Shown: piece by piece, positions 1 through 6,332 of the stretch
How the letters are laid out: every line of letters starts with the position of its first letter
How positions within the stretch are numbered: position 1 is the first letter of the stretch
Assembly: GCA_039029935.1 (NCBI GenBank)
Contig: JBCCFC010000640.1
Location: forward strand, 1-7,802
DNA length: 7,802 bases
Reading direction: 5' to 3'
DNA from: G039029935 sp039029935
GTDB taxonomy: Bacteria > Chloroflexota > Anaerolineae > Caldilineales > Caldilineaceae
Made by a program: the position numbers and the translations under genes
Notes under the pieces: model-generated
The model's input: the letters and a program-made list of their open reading frames with translations, nothing else
What the model was told of the DNA's origin: nothing
Databases searched by the model: none

Positions 1-1394
1 GCTTTGAGCAATTTTTCAGGAATCGGCATGATCCCCACCTCTGGCATCCCAGGCCCCCCAACTGGACCCGAATTCTGCAAGACCAATACATCATCCGCTG
101 TGACATCTAAATCAGGATCGTTGATCCGTGCGCGCACATCATCGACATCCTTGAAGACCCGTGCCCGACCGCGATGTTGTAAAAGTTCTGACGTTGCCGC
201 CGAATGTTTGATCACCGCCCCATCGGGTGCTAGGTTTCCATACAAAATCGCCAATCCGCCCTCTGGTTTAATCGGCTCATCTAGTGTGCGAATAACATCT
301 GGATTGTGGATTTCAGCGTTAGCAACATTTTCGGCCAATGTGCGACCCGTGACAGTAAGACAGTCCCCATGTAAGAGAGGCAGCAATTGTTGCAACACCG
401 CAGGAATTCCACCCGCATAGTGCAAATCCTCCATCTGATATTGCCCACTTGGTCGCATATTGGCGATCAATGGTGTCCGCTGGCTGATGGTGTTAAACAA
501 ATCCAATGGCAAATCGATCCCTAATCGTCCCGCAATGGCGGGCAAATGGACAACGGCATTGGTGCTGCCACCGACGGCACAGACCAACGTAATTGCATTT
601 TCAATAGCTTCCCGTGTAATAATTTGTGATGGACGCAAATCTTCAGCAACAACATCAACGATCCGTCTTCCTGCCTGTGCTGCGAGTCGTAAGCGATGGG
701 CATCCACAGCGGGTGTTGCGCCATTTCCCGGCAGCGCAATACCCAACGCTTCCATTAACGAATTCATGGTAGATGCCGTTCCCATCACCATACAGTGGCC
801 GTGACTGCGAAATACATTGTCCTCAATGGCCTTATAGGTTTCATGTGTAATTGTGCCCGCCTGATACTCTGCGGTCATACGACGACAATCTGTACAGGCG
901 CCCAAAATTTGGTTTTGAAAATGACCATTGAGGGCTGGACCACCGGAGAGGATGATAGTCGGGATGTCTGCGCTACACGCGCCCATGAGCGCAGCAGGGA
1001 TGGTTTTGTCACAGTTGACGAGTAGGATGACACCGTCGATGGGTTGGCCGCGAATCATTTCCTCGGTATCCATCGCAGCGAGATTGCGATAGAGCATCGA
1101 GGTAGGGCTGAGAAAAATTTCACCCAGCGAGATTGTCGGGAATTCCATCGGAAGGCCACCTGCCTGCAAAACACCGCGTTTCACGGCCTCGGCGACCTCG
1201 CGCAGATGGCTGTGGCAATTATTGATTTCGCTATAGGTGTTGCAGATGCCAATGACGGGTTTGCGCATATCCTCGTCATCAAAGCCCATTGCCTTGGTGA
1301 AGGCACGGTGAGTGAATCCTGATACATGGGGTTCCTCAAAAAATGTGCGGCTACGGCTATTTTCATGAATGGTTGCATCTAAGTCTATCGTCAT
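1..1394 (-). CDS. IlvD/EDD-family dehydratase, probably sugar-acid (arabinonate-type); 3' end beyond window
   Basis: My own reading of the minus strand gives one uninterrupted frame of 464 codons from ATG at 1394 to the window edge. Family members dehydrate 2,3-dihydroxy acids (branched-chain precursors or sugar acids) with an Fe-S cluster and Mg2+. The three expected cluster cysteines are Cys51 (GICNTYSE), Cys128 (VNCDKT) and Cys201 (GHCMVMGTASTM). Lys130, next to Cys128, matches the carbamylated, metal-binding lysine of arabinonate dehydratase. Further family blocks are ILSGGP (149-153), VGGSTNAVVH (274-283) and GPGMPEVG (447-454). The spacing of Cys51/128/201 and the ENSRSRTFFEE-like N-terminus suit the L-arabinonate/D-xylonate dehydratase branch better than housekeeping IlvD. 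About 110 C-terminal residues, including the catalytic serine region, lie outside the window. In-frame ATGs also exist at 1433, 1451 and 1472; 1394 is chosen because it best fits family length and has AGGA 12-15 nt upstream, a loose spacing. Substrate is not established. Confidence 0.9.
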   Translation of the reverse strand, partial: MTIDLDATIHENSRSRTFFEEPHVSGFTHRAFTKAMGFDDEDMRKPVIGICNTYSEINNCHSHLREVAEAVKRGVLQAGGLPMEFPTISLGEIFLSPTSMLYRNLAAMDTEEMIRGQPIDGVILLVNCDKTIPAALMGACSADIPTIILSGGPALNGHFQNQILGACTDCRRMTAEYQAGTITHETYKAIEDNVFRSHGHCMVMGTASTMNSLMEALGIALPGNGATPAVDAHRLRLAAQAGRRIVDVVAEDLRPSQIITREAIENAITLVCAVGGSTNAVVHLPAIAGRLGIDLPLDLFNTISQRTPLIANMRPSGQYQMEDLHYAGGIPAVLQQLLPLLHGDCLTVTGRTLAENVANAEIHNPDVIRTLDEPIKPEGGLAILYGNLAPDGAVIKHSAATSELLQHRGRARVFKDVDDVRARINDPDLDVTADDVLVLQNSGPVGGPGMPEVGIMPIPEKLLK

Positions 1395-1431
1395 AATTGG
1401 ATGATCCTGTGAAATACTGCGAATTGGTGTC

Positions 1432-1601
1432 ATTGTACATTTTGTTATCATCGGATGTTGAGCTGCCATAGCTCCATCGCATAGATAGCTGGCATGTGTG
1501 AAGTGTAAGTGTGTTAATATTGGCAGTTGCCAGCCATCCCATTGTACAACAGTTTGATTTTTGGTTTTTAGGTACGCTATACCTACACTCTATTGTACAA
1601 C
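1432..1601. repeat. Three ATTGTACA boxes (candidate operators)
   Basis: ATTGTACA occurs at 1432-1439, 1541-1548 and 1592-1599. The last two extend to the identical 10-mer ATTGTACAAC, which contains the perfect palindrome TTGTACAA; the first is TTGTACAT, an imperfect copy. The two perfect copies are 51 bp apart, close to five helical turns, and the first is 109 bp further left. On the minus strand each box reads TGTACAAT, so each could also overlap a -10 element (TACAAT) for leftward transcription. A TTGTA/CAA palindrome with repeated copies upstream of a sugar-acid dehydratase resembles GntR-type operators, but no regulator for it lies in the window. Confidence 0.4.
1570..1584. promoter_or_regulatory. 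AGGTA-N5-TACCT inverted repeat
   Basis: A perfect 5-bp inverted repeat with a 5-nt centre (AGGTACGCTATACCT) lies between the two perfect TTGTACAA boxes. Its symmetry and setting suggest a protein binding site. It is too small for a confident call and could be chance in an A+T-rich stretch. Confidence 0.25.
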
Positions 1602-1681
1602 ATTTTTGCAAAATTCCTCTATTACACAAAACATTGTTCATCGTGAAAGATTAAAATTTGATGAGAAAGTGAATTTAGGGC

Positions 1682-1712
1682 TTGACTATTACGTTGCGTG
1701 ATCCCTTATCCT
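1682..1712 (+). promoter_or_regulatory. Candidate MerR-type promoter with 19-bp spacer
   Basis: A -35-like TTGACT (1682-1687) and a -10-like TATCCT (1707-1712) are separated by 19 bp. This is the over-long spacing typical of promoters that MerR-family activators untwist. The spacer contains the imperfect dyad ATTACG-TTG-CGTGAT (1688-1702, five of six pairs), where a MerR operator is expected. A merR gene follows as the second gene of the cluster, so autoregulation is likely. The -10 matches consensus at only four of six positions, as expected for an activator-dependent promoter. Confidence 0.45.
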
Positions 1713-1769
1713 TGAAATCAATCAGTAATTAACGAGGTTGTATTACCATCGAAAAGTGAGGAGCTAATC

Positions 1770-2102
1770 ATGAGTGTGCTTATTATAGGATTCGTTGTGG
1801 GGTTGATTGTAGCTGTGCTTGAAATTTCTATGGTCCGAACATACCAAAAAAATCAAATTATATTAACCGCTATTGGACTGCATTGGGTGGGTGTGGGGAT
1901 GTTGATGCCCTTTATTGATTTGGGCATATCCATTGGGCTAACAGGCATCATTGTTGGTGTGATATTAACCGTCCCATTTATTGTCTTAGATAGTGGAAAA
2001 TCCAGAAATGCGACCATTCATACCTCAATATTTGCACCAGTCTGGGGTGTCGTCATTTCGTATTCCGTCAACTTTCTTGCCTCTCTACCTATTTTCTCAT
2101 AA
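1770..2102 (+). CDS. Small four-helix membrane protein, unknown function
   Basis: The 110-residue protein has four predicted membrane helices at about residues 2-20, 30-48, 52-73 and 84-106. They are joined by short loops, with a basic, polar first loop (RTYQKNQ) and a second polar loop near 74-83 (DSGKSRN). There is no signal peptide apart from the first helix and no catalytic motif I can name. The start is well supported: GTGAGGAG (1756-1763) ends 6 nt before the ATG. It is the first gene after the MerR-type promoter and is followed after 17 nt by merR, with its own AGGAG, so the two are almost surely co-transcribed. Small membrane proteins paired with BmrR-like regulators are sometimes efflux or permeability factors, but this one is not recognisably SMR or another known transporter. 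I do not recognise the family. Confidence 0.75.
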   Translation: MSVLIIGFVVGLIVAVLEISMVRTYQKNQIILTAIGLHWVGVGMLMPFIDLGISIGLTGIIVGVILTVPFIVLDSGKSRNATIHTSIFAPVWGVVISYSVNFLASLPIFS

Positions 2103-2119
2103 AAATTTAGGAGTTTATT

Positions 2120-3001
2120 ATGTTTCTTGCAGGTGAGTTTTCAAAAATTTCACAGGTGTCCAAACGCCTGTTGCACTATTATGATGAAATCGGTCTGCTA
2201 AAACCAGCCCAAATCGATCCAAATACAGGGTATCGCTACTACAGCGCACGGCAATTACCACACTTGAACCGCATTCTGGCATTAAAAGAGTTGGGGCTGA
2301 CGCTGGACCAAATCGCTCGTATGATGGCCGATGATATTTCAGATGCTGAAATTCATGGCATGTTGTTGATGAAAAAGGCTGAGGTCGAGCAGGCATTGAT
2401 GGATGATTTGCAGCGACTGCGGCGGATTGAAGCGCGCATTCAGCGAAATCAGGCCAGCGAACGCAATGAAGACTTGCCCGAAGTGGTGATGAAATCCGTC
2501 CCTGCCCAACAATTTCTGTCAACACGCACCATCTTTCCAGACGCAACTCAAGCACAGCAGTTGATCATCCAAATGCATCAAGTGTTACCAAAGCGGCTTG
2601 GCACACGTGCGTTAGGCTCAATGGCTGCTGTCCTGCACTCAGAAGAATTTGGGCTGGAGAATACCGATATCGAGATTGGGTTCTTGCTCAAAAAGTCGCT
2701 TGCAAAGACCGAGAACCCAATCGTACTATCCACTGGTCTTGACCATGACTATGCGCTACAGGTGCGCGAACTACCAGCCGTTGAAACGATGGCAACCACC
2801 GTTGCAGTTGGTGATCCCACGTTGGTTTTCCTTGCGTTTGGCGTATTAGGCAATTGGATCGAGGCCAATGGCTATCGTATTGCTGGCCCCTATCGTGAGG
2901 TCAGTTTGGCCTTCCCTACAACCCCCAGCTTTGAGGATACGGTTGTGGAAGTGCAACTGCCTGTGGAGAAACGAGTAGAAGACTTTCCATTGCAACTCTA
3001 A
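2120..3001 (+). CDS. MerR-family regulator with GyrI-like effector-binding domain (BmrR-like)
   Basis: The 293-residue protein has the two-part build of BmrR/TipA-type regulators. Residues 1-70 are a MerR winged helix: the N-terminal segment with HYYDEIGLL (19-27), then GYRYYSARQLPHLNRI (37-52) and LKELGLTLDQIA (55-66). Residues 75-112 form the charged dimerisation helix. Residues 120-290 look like a GyrI/AraC-type small-molecule binding domain, with the acidic strand DIEIGF (183-188), AGPYREV (255-261) and a final EVQLPVEK (277-284). There is no cysteine cluster, so metal sensing is unlikely; multidrug or hydrophobic-ligand sensing is the family expectation. AGGAG (2109-2113) sits 6 nt before the ATG. 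It probably controls the upstream 19-bp-spacer promoter and with it the membrane protein, itself and the genes that follow. The ligand is unknown. Confidence 0.9.
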   Translation: MFLAGEFSKISQVSKRLLHYYDEIGLLKPAQIDPNTGYRYYSARQLPHLNRILALKELGLTLDQIARMMADDISDAEIHGMLLMKKAEVEQALMDDLQRLRRIEARIQRNQASERNEDLPEVVMKSVPAQQFLSTRTIFPDATQAQQLIIQMHQVLPKRLGTRALGSMAAVLHSEEFGLENTDIEIGFLLKKSLAKTENPIVLSTGLDHDYALQVRELPAVETMATTVAVGDPTLVFLAFGVLGNWIEANGYRIAGPYREVSLAFPTTPSFEDTVVEVQLPVEKRVEDFPLQL

Positions 3002-3059
3002 ACTTATCGTAAAACTGATGATGAATCTATTTTAACAACGATTTTGAAAGGACTTGAAA

Positions 3060-3572
3060 ATGAAAATTGGTGGCGTAAAAGAATTAACAGTCAACGCATC
3101 CGCAGAGAAAGTGTGGCGTATCTTAGCGCATGAGTATGATGAAATTAGTCGATGGGCGGTCGTGATTGAGCAATCAACTGTCGCCGACGATTTACCCACA
3201 CCCGATGGGGCACAAGTTGGTGGCCGTGTTTGTACTGCTCAGGGATTTGGTCAAATCAAGGAAAAATTTGTCCATTATGATGAGGCCAACATGACCTATA
3301 CCTATCACGCCGTTGAGGGGTTGCCTAGTTTTATGAAACGGGCCGAGAATACTTGGTCTGTCCGCTCAATTGACACAGATGCGAATTCTACTCAAGCTGT
3401 GATAAAATCAGACTCATTCGTTGAGTTGTCCTTTTTTCCGGGCATTTTTCTCTATCCACTGATGAAATGGCAGATAGGGCGTATGGGGGACCGGACCTTT
3501 GAAGAACTCAAATATTATATTGAGAACGATAAGCCACATCCGCGTAAGGTGAAAGCACAGAAGAGTCGGTAA
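3060..3572 (+). CDS. SRPBCC-family (START-like, polyketide cyclase type) protein
   Basis: The 170-residue protein has the layout of the helix-grip fold: a first strand (KELTVNASAEKVWRI, 7-21), the helix with a W/F pair near DEISRWA (27-33), a run of strands through GGRVCTAQGFGQIKEKF (54-70) and TYTYHAVEG (79-87), and a long C-terminal helix (about 133-156). Such proteins bind hydrophobic ligands in a cavity or act as cyclases/dehydratases; no catalytic residue can be assigned here. An in-frame TTG at 3054 also exists, but ATG at 3060 is preferred because AAAGGA (3047-3052) lies 7 nt upstream of it. It follows merR by 58 nt and probably belongs to the same transcript. The basic tail (PHPRKVKAQKSR) is unusual for the family, and its codons overlap the first stem-loop. 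Confidence 0.8.
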   Translation: MKIGGVKELTVNASAEKVWRILAHEYDEISRWAVVIEQSTVADDLPTPDGAQVGGRVCTAQGFGQIKEKFVHYDEANMTYTYHAVEGLPSFMKRAENTWSVRSIDTDANSTQAVIKSDSFVELSFFPGIFLYPLMKWQIGRMGDRTFEELKYYIENDKPHPRKVKAQKSR

Positions 3573-3590
3573 TCAGGAGTGATTACCGAC
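3565..3590 (+). terminator. Perfect 11-bp stem-loop over the SRPBCC stop codon
   Basis: The arms GTCGGTAATCA (3565-3575) and TGATTACCGAC (3580-3590) pair perfectly around the loop GGAG. The left arm contains the TAA stop of the SRPBCC gene. No T-run follows, so it is not a textbook intrinsic terminator. It could be a 3'-end stabiliser, attenuator or protein site. Confidence 0.5.
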
Positions 3591-3611
3591 CCACTAATTA
3601 TCGACCTTCGA

Positions 3612-3642
3612 TTGTTGTGACTCAGAATAAGAGTCACAACAA
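3612..3642 (+). terminator. Perfect 12-bp stem-loop between SRPBCC and P450 genes
   Basis: TTGTTGTGACTC (3612-3623) pairs perfectly with GAGTCACAACAA (3631-3642) around a 7-nt loop. It sits 21 nt after the first hairpin, and an A-run (AAAAAG), not a T-run, follows it. It may end or process transcripts from the upstream genes, leaving the P450 with a separate promoter in 3643-3727, where I see no strong consensus. Confidence 0.5.
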
Positions 3643-3740
3643 AAAGAATCAACTTTGAAGAAGAAACCGCGCGGCGACTTTGGACTGTATCGGAAAAGTT
3701 GACCAATACATCTATGAAAATTTTAACAGGAGAATGAACC

Positions 3741-4994
3741 ATGACAGTTGCAACGATAGGACCAAAAGAGAGCATGGCGGTTGATGTGAGAAAGCCAGTC
3801 AACCTCAGTAGCAAGGAGTTTACCAATAACAAGGTTGCCTATTTCAATTGGCTGCGGGAAAACGACCCCGTTCACAAAGGAAAGATGATAAGCGTGATGA
3901 GCGGCTACTTTTTGTCGCGCTATGACGATTGTGTTGCGATGCTTAAAGACCCGCGCTTTGTGCGCAACCGTACGACCGCGACTGGCGGGGGAGGACGTTT
4001 ACCGTTCCCACTCCCCAAATCGGTTCAGGCGATGATTCACAGCATGATCACTGAAGATGAGCCAGAACATCGCCGTCTGCGCAATTTGGTCCATAAGGGC
4101 TTTACGCCGCGTCAACTGAGGAAGCTAGATGGGCGCATTGAGGAGATTACGCAGGAACTACTTGATAAGGCAGAGCGCAATGGGCGCATGGAGGTGATGG
4201 AAGAATTTGCACGACCGATTCCCGTGACGGTGATTGCAGAGATGGTTGGCGTGAAGGTTGAAGAGGTTCCGGAACTGTCACAATACATTGATGCAATGAC
4301 AGACGGCATGTCGGGCTTTGTGATAGCGAAGACGTTGTTTTGGGATCTACCCAGGGCAACTAAGTTTGTGCGTGAGTTGGTTGCGCACAAACGCCTGAAC
4401 CCTGGTGATGATATTTTGACCGCGCTCATTGAAGCCGAGGACGAAGGCTCACGTCTGTCGGAGGATGAACTGGTCGCAATGGTTTTCTTGCTGATTGTTG
4501 CAGGGCATGAAACAACCTATGGTCTGATTACGAATGCCGTCTATACGCTATTGAGGCATCCTGACCAGTTGGCATTGCTGCGTGAGAATCCAGACTTGAT
4601 GGATTCGGCCATTGAGGAGGTGTTGCGTTTTAACGGCCCACTCTATGGGACCAAGCCAGAGTATCCAACCGAGGATGTGACCATCCATGGCGTGACGATT
4701 CCCAAAGGGTCAACCGTGATGCCGTTGCTGGGTGCAGCCAATCGTGATTCATCGGTCTTTGAAAATCCAGAGATTTTTGATATTACGCGTGAGAAGAATC
4801 GTCATCTTGGCTTTGGGCAAGGCATCCACTACTGTCTCGGTGCGCCGTTGGCGCGCATGGAAACCAAGATTGCCCTGACTCGACTGCTCGAACGCAACCC
4901 CAACTTGCGCTTGGCCGTTGACCCCCGTGAATTGCAGTTCATCCCGCGACCGGGTTGGCATCTGTACAAGGCGATGCCTGTGGTGTTGGGATAA
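3741..4994 (+). CDS. Cytochrome P450 (soluble bacterial type)
   Basis: A complete 417-residue P450, the usual length for soluble bacterial enzymes fed by ferredoxin and ferredoxin reductase; no such partners are in the window. The core motifs are intact: HxxxR in the C-helix region (H110, R114), oxygen-binding I-helix AGHETT (254-259), K-helix ExxR (E293, R296), and the heme loop FGQGIHYCLG (358-367) with Cys365 as iron ligand. There is no N-terminal membrane anchor. By eye it is nearest to the broad CYP107-like group that oxidises macrolides, fatty acids and other small molecules; the substrate cannot be read. The strand after the K-helix reads TKPEYPTED (304-312), where many relatives have an arginine at about position 307. 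AGGAGA (3728-3733) lies 7 nt before the ATG. It follows the MerR/SRPBCC genes and is followed by a strong terminator-like hairpin. Confidence 0.95.
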   Translation: MTVATIGPKESMAVDVRKPVNLSSKEFTNNKVAYFNWLRENDPVHKGKMISVMSGYFLSRYDDCVAMLKDPRFVRNRTTATGGGGRLPFPLPKSVQAMIHSMITEDEPEHRRLRNLVHKGFTPRQLRKLDGRIEEITQELLDKAERNGRMEVMEEFARPIPVTVIAEMVGVKVEEVPELSQYIDAMTDGMSGFVIAKTLFWDLPRATKFVRELVAHKRLNPGDDILTALIEAEDEGSRLSEDELVAMVFLLIVAGHETTYGLITNAVYTLLRHPDQLALLRENPDLMDSAIEEVLRFNGPLYGTKPEYPTEDVTIHGVTIPKGSTVMPLLGAANRDSSVFENPEIFDITREKNRHLGFGQGIHYCLGAPLARMETKIALTRLLERNPNLRLAVDPRELQFIPRPGWHLYKAMPVVLG

Positions 4995-5012
4995 TCATTG
5001 CGATTGAAAGCC

Positions 5013-5128
5013 CGGCATGGTTCATTTGAGGGTAACAAATCACCGTTCAGCTAGCACGCCCTCGTGCTAACTGAACGGTTGCAATTGTTACCCTTGATTC
5101 ATACGATATGAACCACGCCGAATTTTTT
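5013..5128 (+). terminator. Long nested hairpin with T6, terminator after P450
   Basis: Four paired blocks fold around one CCCT loop (5059-5062). The innermost is TAGCACG/CGTGCTA (5052-5058 with 5063-5069). Next come ACCGTTCAG/CTGAACGGT (5042-5050 with 5071-5079) and GGGTAACAA/TTGTTACCC (5030-5038 with 5085-5093). Outermost is CGGCATGGTTCAT (5013-5025) with ATGAACCACGCCG (5108-5120), one mismatch. AATTTTTT follows directly (T6 at 5123-5128). The form fits an intrinsic terminator for the upstream cluster, but at ~108 nt it is far longer than needed, so a mobile palindromic element or structured RNA is possible. Confidence 0.7.
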
Positions 5129-5186
5129 AGATTGGATTACACTGGTAGATACTATAGGCATTTTTCCTTATCCATTTTACAACAAT

Positions 5187-5191
5187 AGGAG
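5187..5191 (+). promoter_or_regulatory. RBS that supports the TTG start of the formyltransferase
   Basis: AGGAG ends 6 nt before TTG at 5198, the same motif and spacing seen before the ATG starts at 1770 and 2120. No ATG lies near, and the conserved Rossmann strand LRIVTFNF begins at residue 6, so the TTG start is well supported. Confidence 0.75.
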
Positions 5192-5197
5192 TCAATT

Positions 5198-6073
5198 TTG
5201 GAGAATAAACCACTACGGATTGTTACATTCAACTTTTTACCAGTTGCCTTTCAATTGGTCCATCGCTGGATTGAGGCGCATAATCACAAATTGGTGCTTG
5301 CTGTCACCACACCCGGCCCAAAGCTGCGCCCGACACCCTCCTACACGGGTGTTGTGACATCGGCTCCGCGGGATGTTGATGTGTTGGTGACGACACGTCT
5401 GCGCAAAGTCGCAACACCACTGATACGCGAACTCGAACCCGACCTGATTATGTGTCTCTCCTTCCCCTACCGCATCACACCGGAGATTTGTGCTATCCCG
5501 CGTTATGGAGCCATCAACCTCCATCCCGCCCCATTGCCTGCCTATCGAGGTCCCAACGTCATGCGACCCTTTTATGACGGTTGGCACGAATATGGCGCAA
5601 CCGTCCACTGGATTGCGCCGGACTATGATACGGGTAACATCCTTAGTCGTAAAGCCGCACCCATGCCAGAGGTCATCACCAGCGATGCTGTGTTTCCAAC
5701 GTGGGGTGCAATGATGTCAGAGGCATTGGCAGAAGGGGCTGAACGTGCATTGGCTGGCGACCCTGGTACGCCGCAGGACGATAGCCAAGCAACCTATGCC
5801 GCACCTTTCAGCAGAGAGGAAAGATGGGTCGATTGGGATGAAGATCAGCTAGTGATTTTGCGAAAAGTGACAGCACTCAACATGATGAATCCGGCAAATG
5901 CAAAGACCATGATTGATTATGAGCCTTATGTCCTTCATGACATTGAGTTGATGGAATCCGTACATGATAGCAGTGTGGCTATCGGAACCTGCATTGAACA
6001 AGGCGAGGACTTTGCCATTATGCAGGTTCGTGATGGACTGGTGCGTGCAAACGTAGAGCCATTATCCGCGTAA
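5198..6073 (+). CDS. Formyltransferase-superfamily protein (10-formyl-THF type), probably not Fmt
   Basis: The 291-residue protein, read from TTG, has a formyl_trans_N domain (about 6-190) and a smaller C-terminal domain (about 200-288). Catalytic residues are in place: Asn107 and His109 in AINLHPAPLPAYRG (105-118) and Asp144 in PDYDTGNIL (141-149), nearly the same numbering as N106/H108/D144 of E. coli methionyl-tRNA formyltransferase. The family transfers formyl from 10-formyltetrahydrofolate to an amino group. The substrate loop is PAYRGPNVMRPFYDG instead of the SLLPRWRGAAPI pattern of Fmt, and the N-terminal nucleotide-site loop is also atypical, so a specialised N-formyltransferase (sugar, amino acid or metabolite) is more likely. 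It lies after the long terminator and probably has its own promoter; the best candidate (TTGGAT at 5132, TATAGG at 5153) is weak. Whether it works with the P450 is inference. Confidence 0.85.
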   Translation: MENKPLRIVTFNFLPVAFQLVHRWIEAHNHKLVLAVTTPGPKLRPTPSYTGVVTSAPRDVDVLVTTRLRKVATPLIRELEPDLIMCLSFPYRITPEICAIPRYGAINLHPAPLPAYRGPNVMRPFYDGWHEYGATVHWIAPDYDTGNILSRKAAPMPEVITSDAVFPTWGAMMSEALAEGAERALAGDPGTPQDDSQATYAAPFSREERWVDWDEDQLVILRKVTALNMMNPANAKTMIDYEPYVLHDIELMESVHDSSVAIGTCIEQGEDFAIMQVRDGLVRANVEPLSA

Positions 6074-6104
6074 TGCATGGAGTGAAAGCCTACTGTGGGT
6101 ATGT

Positions 6105-6308
6105 CTATTCAACTAGCGTACGCGCAAGGAGTGTCGCCTGTGTACGGTCCGAAACACCAATTTTGGCGAAAATGTTGCTGACATAACTGCGAACTGTTCC
6201 GGTGGGGAGGACGCGAGATTGCCAAATCCCCTGATTGGGATAGCCTTGTGCAATGAGTCGAAGCACGTCCACTTCGCGTTCGGTTAAGTCATCTAGTGTC
6301 GTCAGCAC
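6105..6308 (-). pseudogene. LuxR/NarL-type HTH fragment lacking a receiver domain
   Basis: Sixty-seven residues from a GTG match only the C-terminal DNA-binding domain of NarL/LuxR response regulators: LTEREVDVLRLIAQGYPNQ (8-26), then GTVRSYVSNIFAKIGVSDRTQA (37-58). A normal protein has about 130 more N-terminal residues with a phosphorylatable receiver; none is present. Upstream the frame closes at the TAA that ends the ATPase gene (6333-6335). The stretch IWQSRVLP, between the two HTH helices, departs from the usual IAxxLxLS pattern, which suggests decay. It converges with the formyltransferase, with 31 nt between the stops. It is most likely a remnant left by recombination, though a small stand-alone HTH protein is possible. 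Confidence 0.65.
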
Positions 6309-6332
6309 CAGTACCTTAAAAGTTGTCTTTCC

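Larger units (their letters stand above)
1395..1769. promoter_or_regulatory. 375-bp divergent intergenic region rich in short dyads
   Basis: This gap separates the leftward dehydratase from the rightward membrane protein-merR cluster, so it must hold both promoters. I see no convincing gene in it: the minus-strand frame through 1363-1641 has no recognisable domain and overlaps the dehydratase start. It is clearly more A+T-rich than its surroundings and holds several short dyads. These are GAGCT-N5-AGCTC (1460-1474), TGGCA-GT-TGCCA (1521-1532), AGGTA-N5-TACCT (1570-1584) and three copies of ATTGTACA. The MerR-type promoter candidate lies at its right end. A leftward promoter for the dehydratase could be TCAACA/18 nt/TACAAT, with its -10 at 1432-1437 on the minus strand, but the match is weak. 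Confidence 0.5.

Noticed and set aside
4..420. Plus-strand open frame of 138 codons at the left end
   Set aside because: It is antisense to the dehydratase, whose minus-strand frame carries all family motifs without a break.
1044..1322. Plus-strand 92-codon frame
   Set aside because: Also antisense to the dehydratase, with no domain and no ribosome binding site.
1363..1641. Minus-strand 92-codon frame covering the intergenic region
   Set aside because: It overlaps the dehydratase start in another frame, is cysteine- and asparagine-rich and shows no domain; the region is better explained as regulatory.
1395..1769. CRISPR array or tRNA in the intergenic gap
   Set aside because: The repeated boxes are only 8-10 nt and irregularly spaced, and no cloverleaf could be drawn.
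2118..2555. Minus-strand 145-codon frame
   Set aside because: It is antisense to the MerR DNA-binding and coiled-coil region, which is a certain gene.
3054..3059. TTG start two codons before the SRPBCC ATG
   Set aside because: AAAGGA is only 1 nt from this TTG but 7 nt from the ATG at 3060, which fits better.
5237..5608. Minus-strand 123-codon frame
   Set aside because: It is antisense to the formyltransferase catalytic domain and has no recognisable motif.
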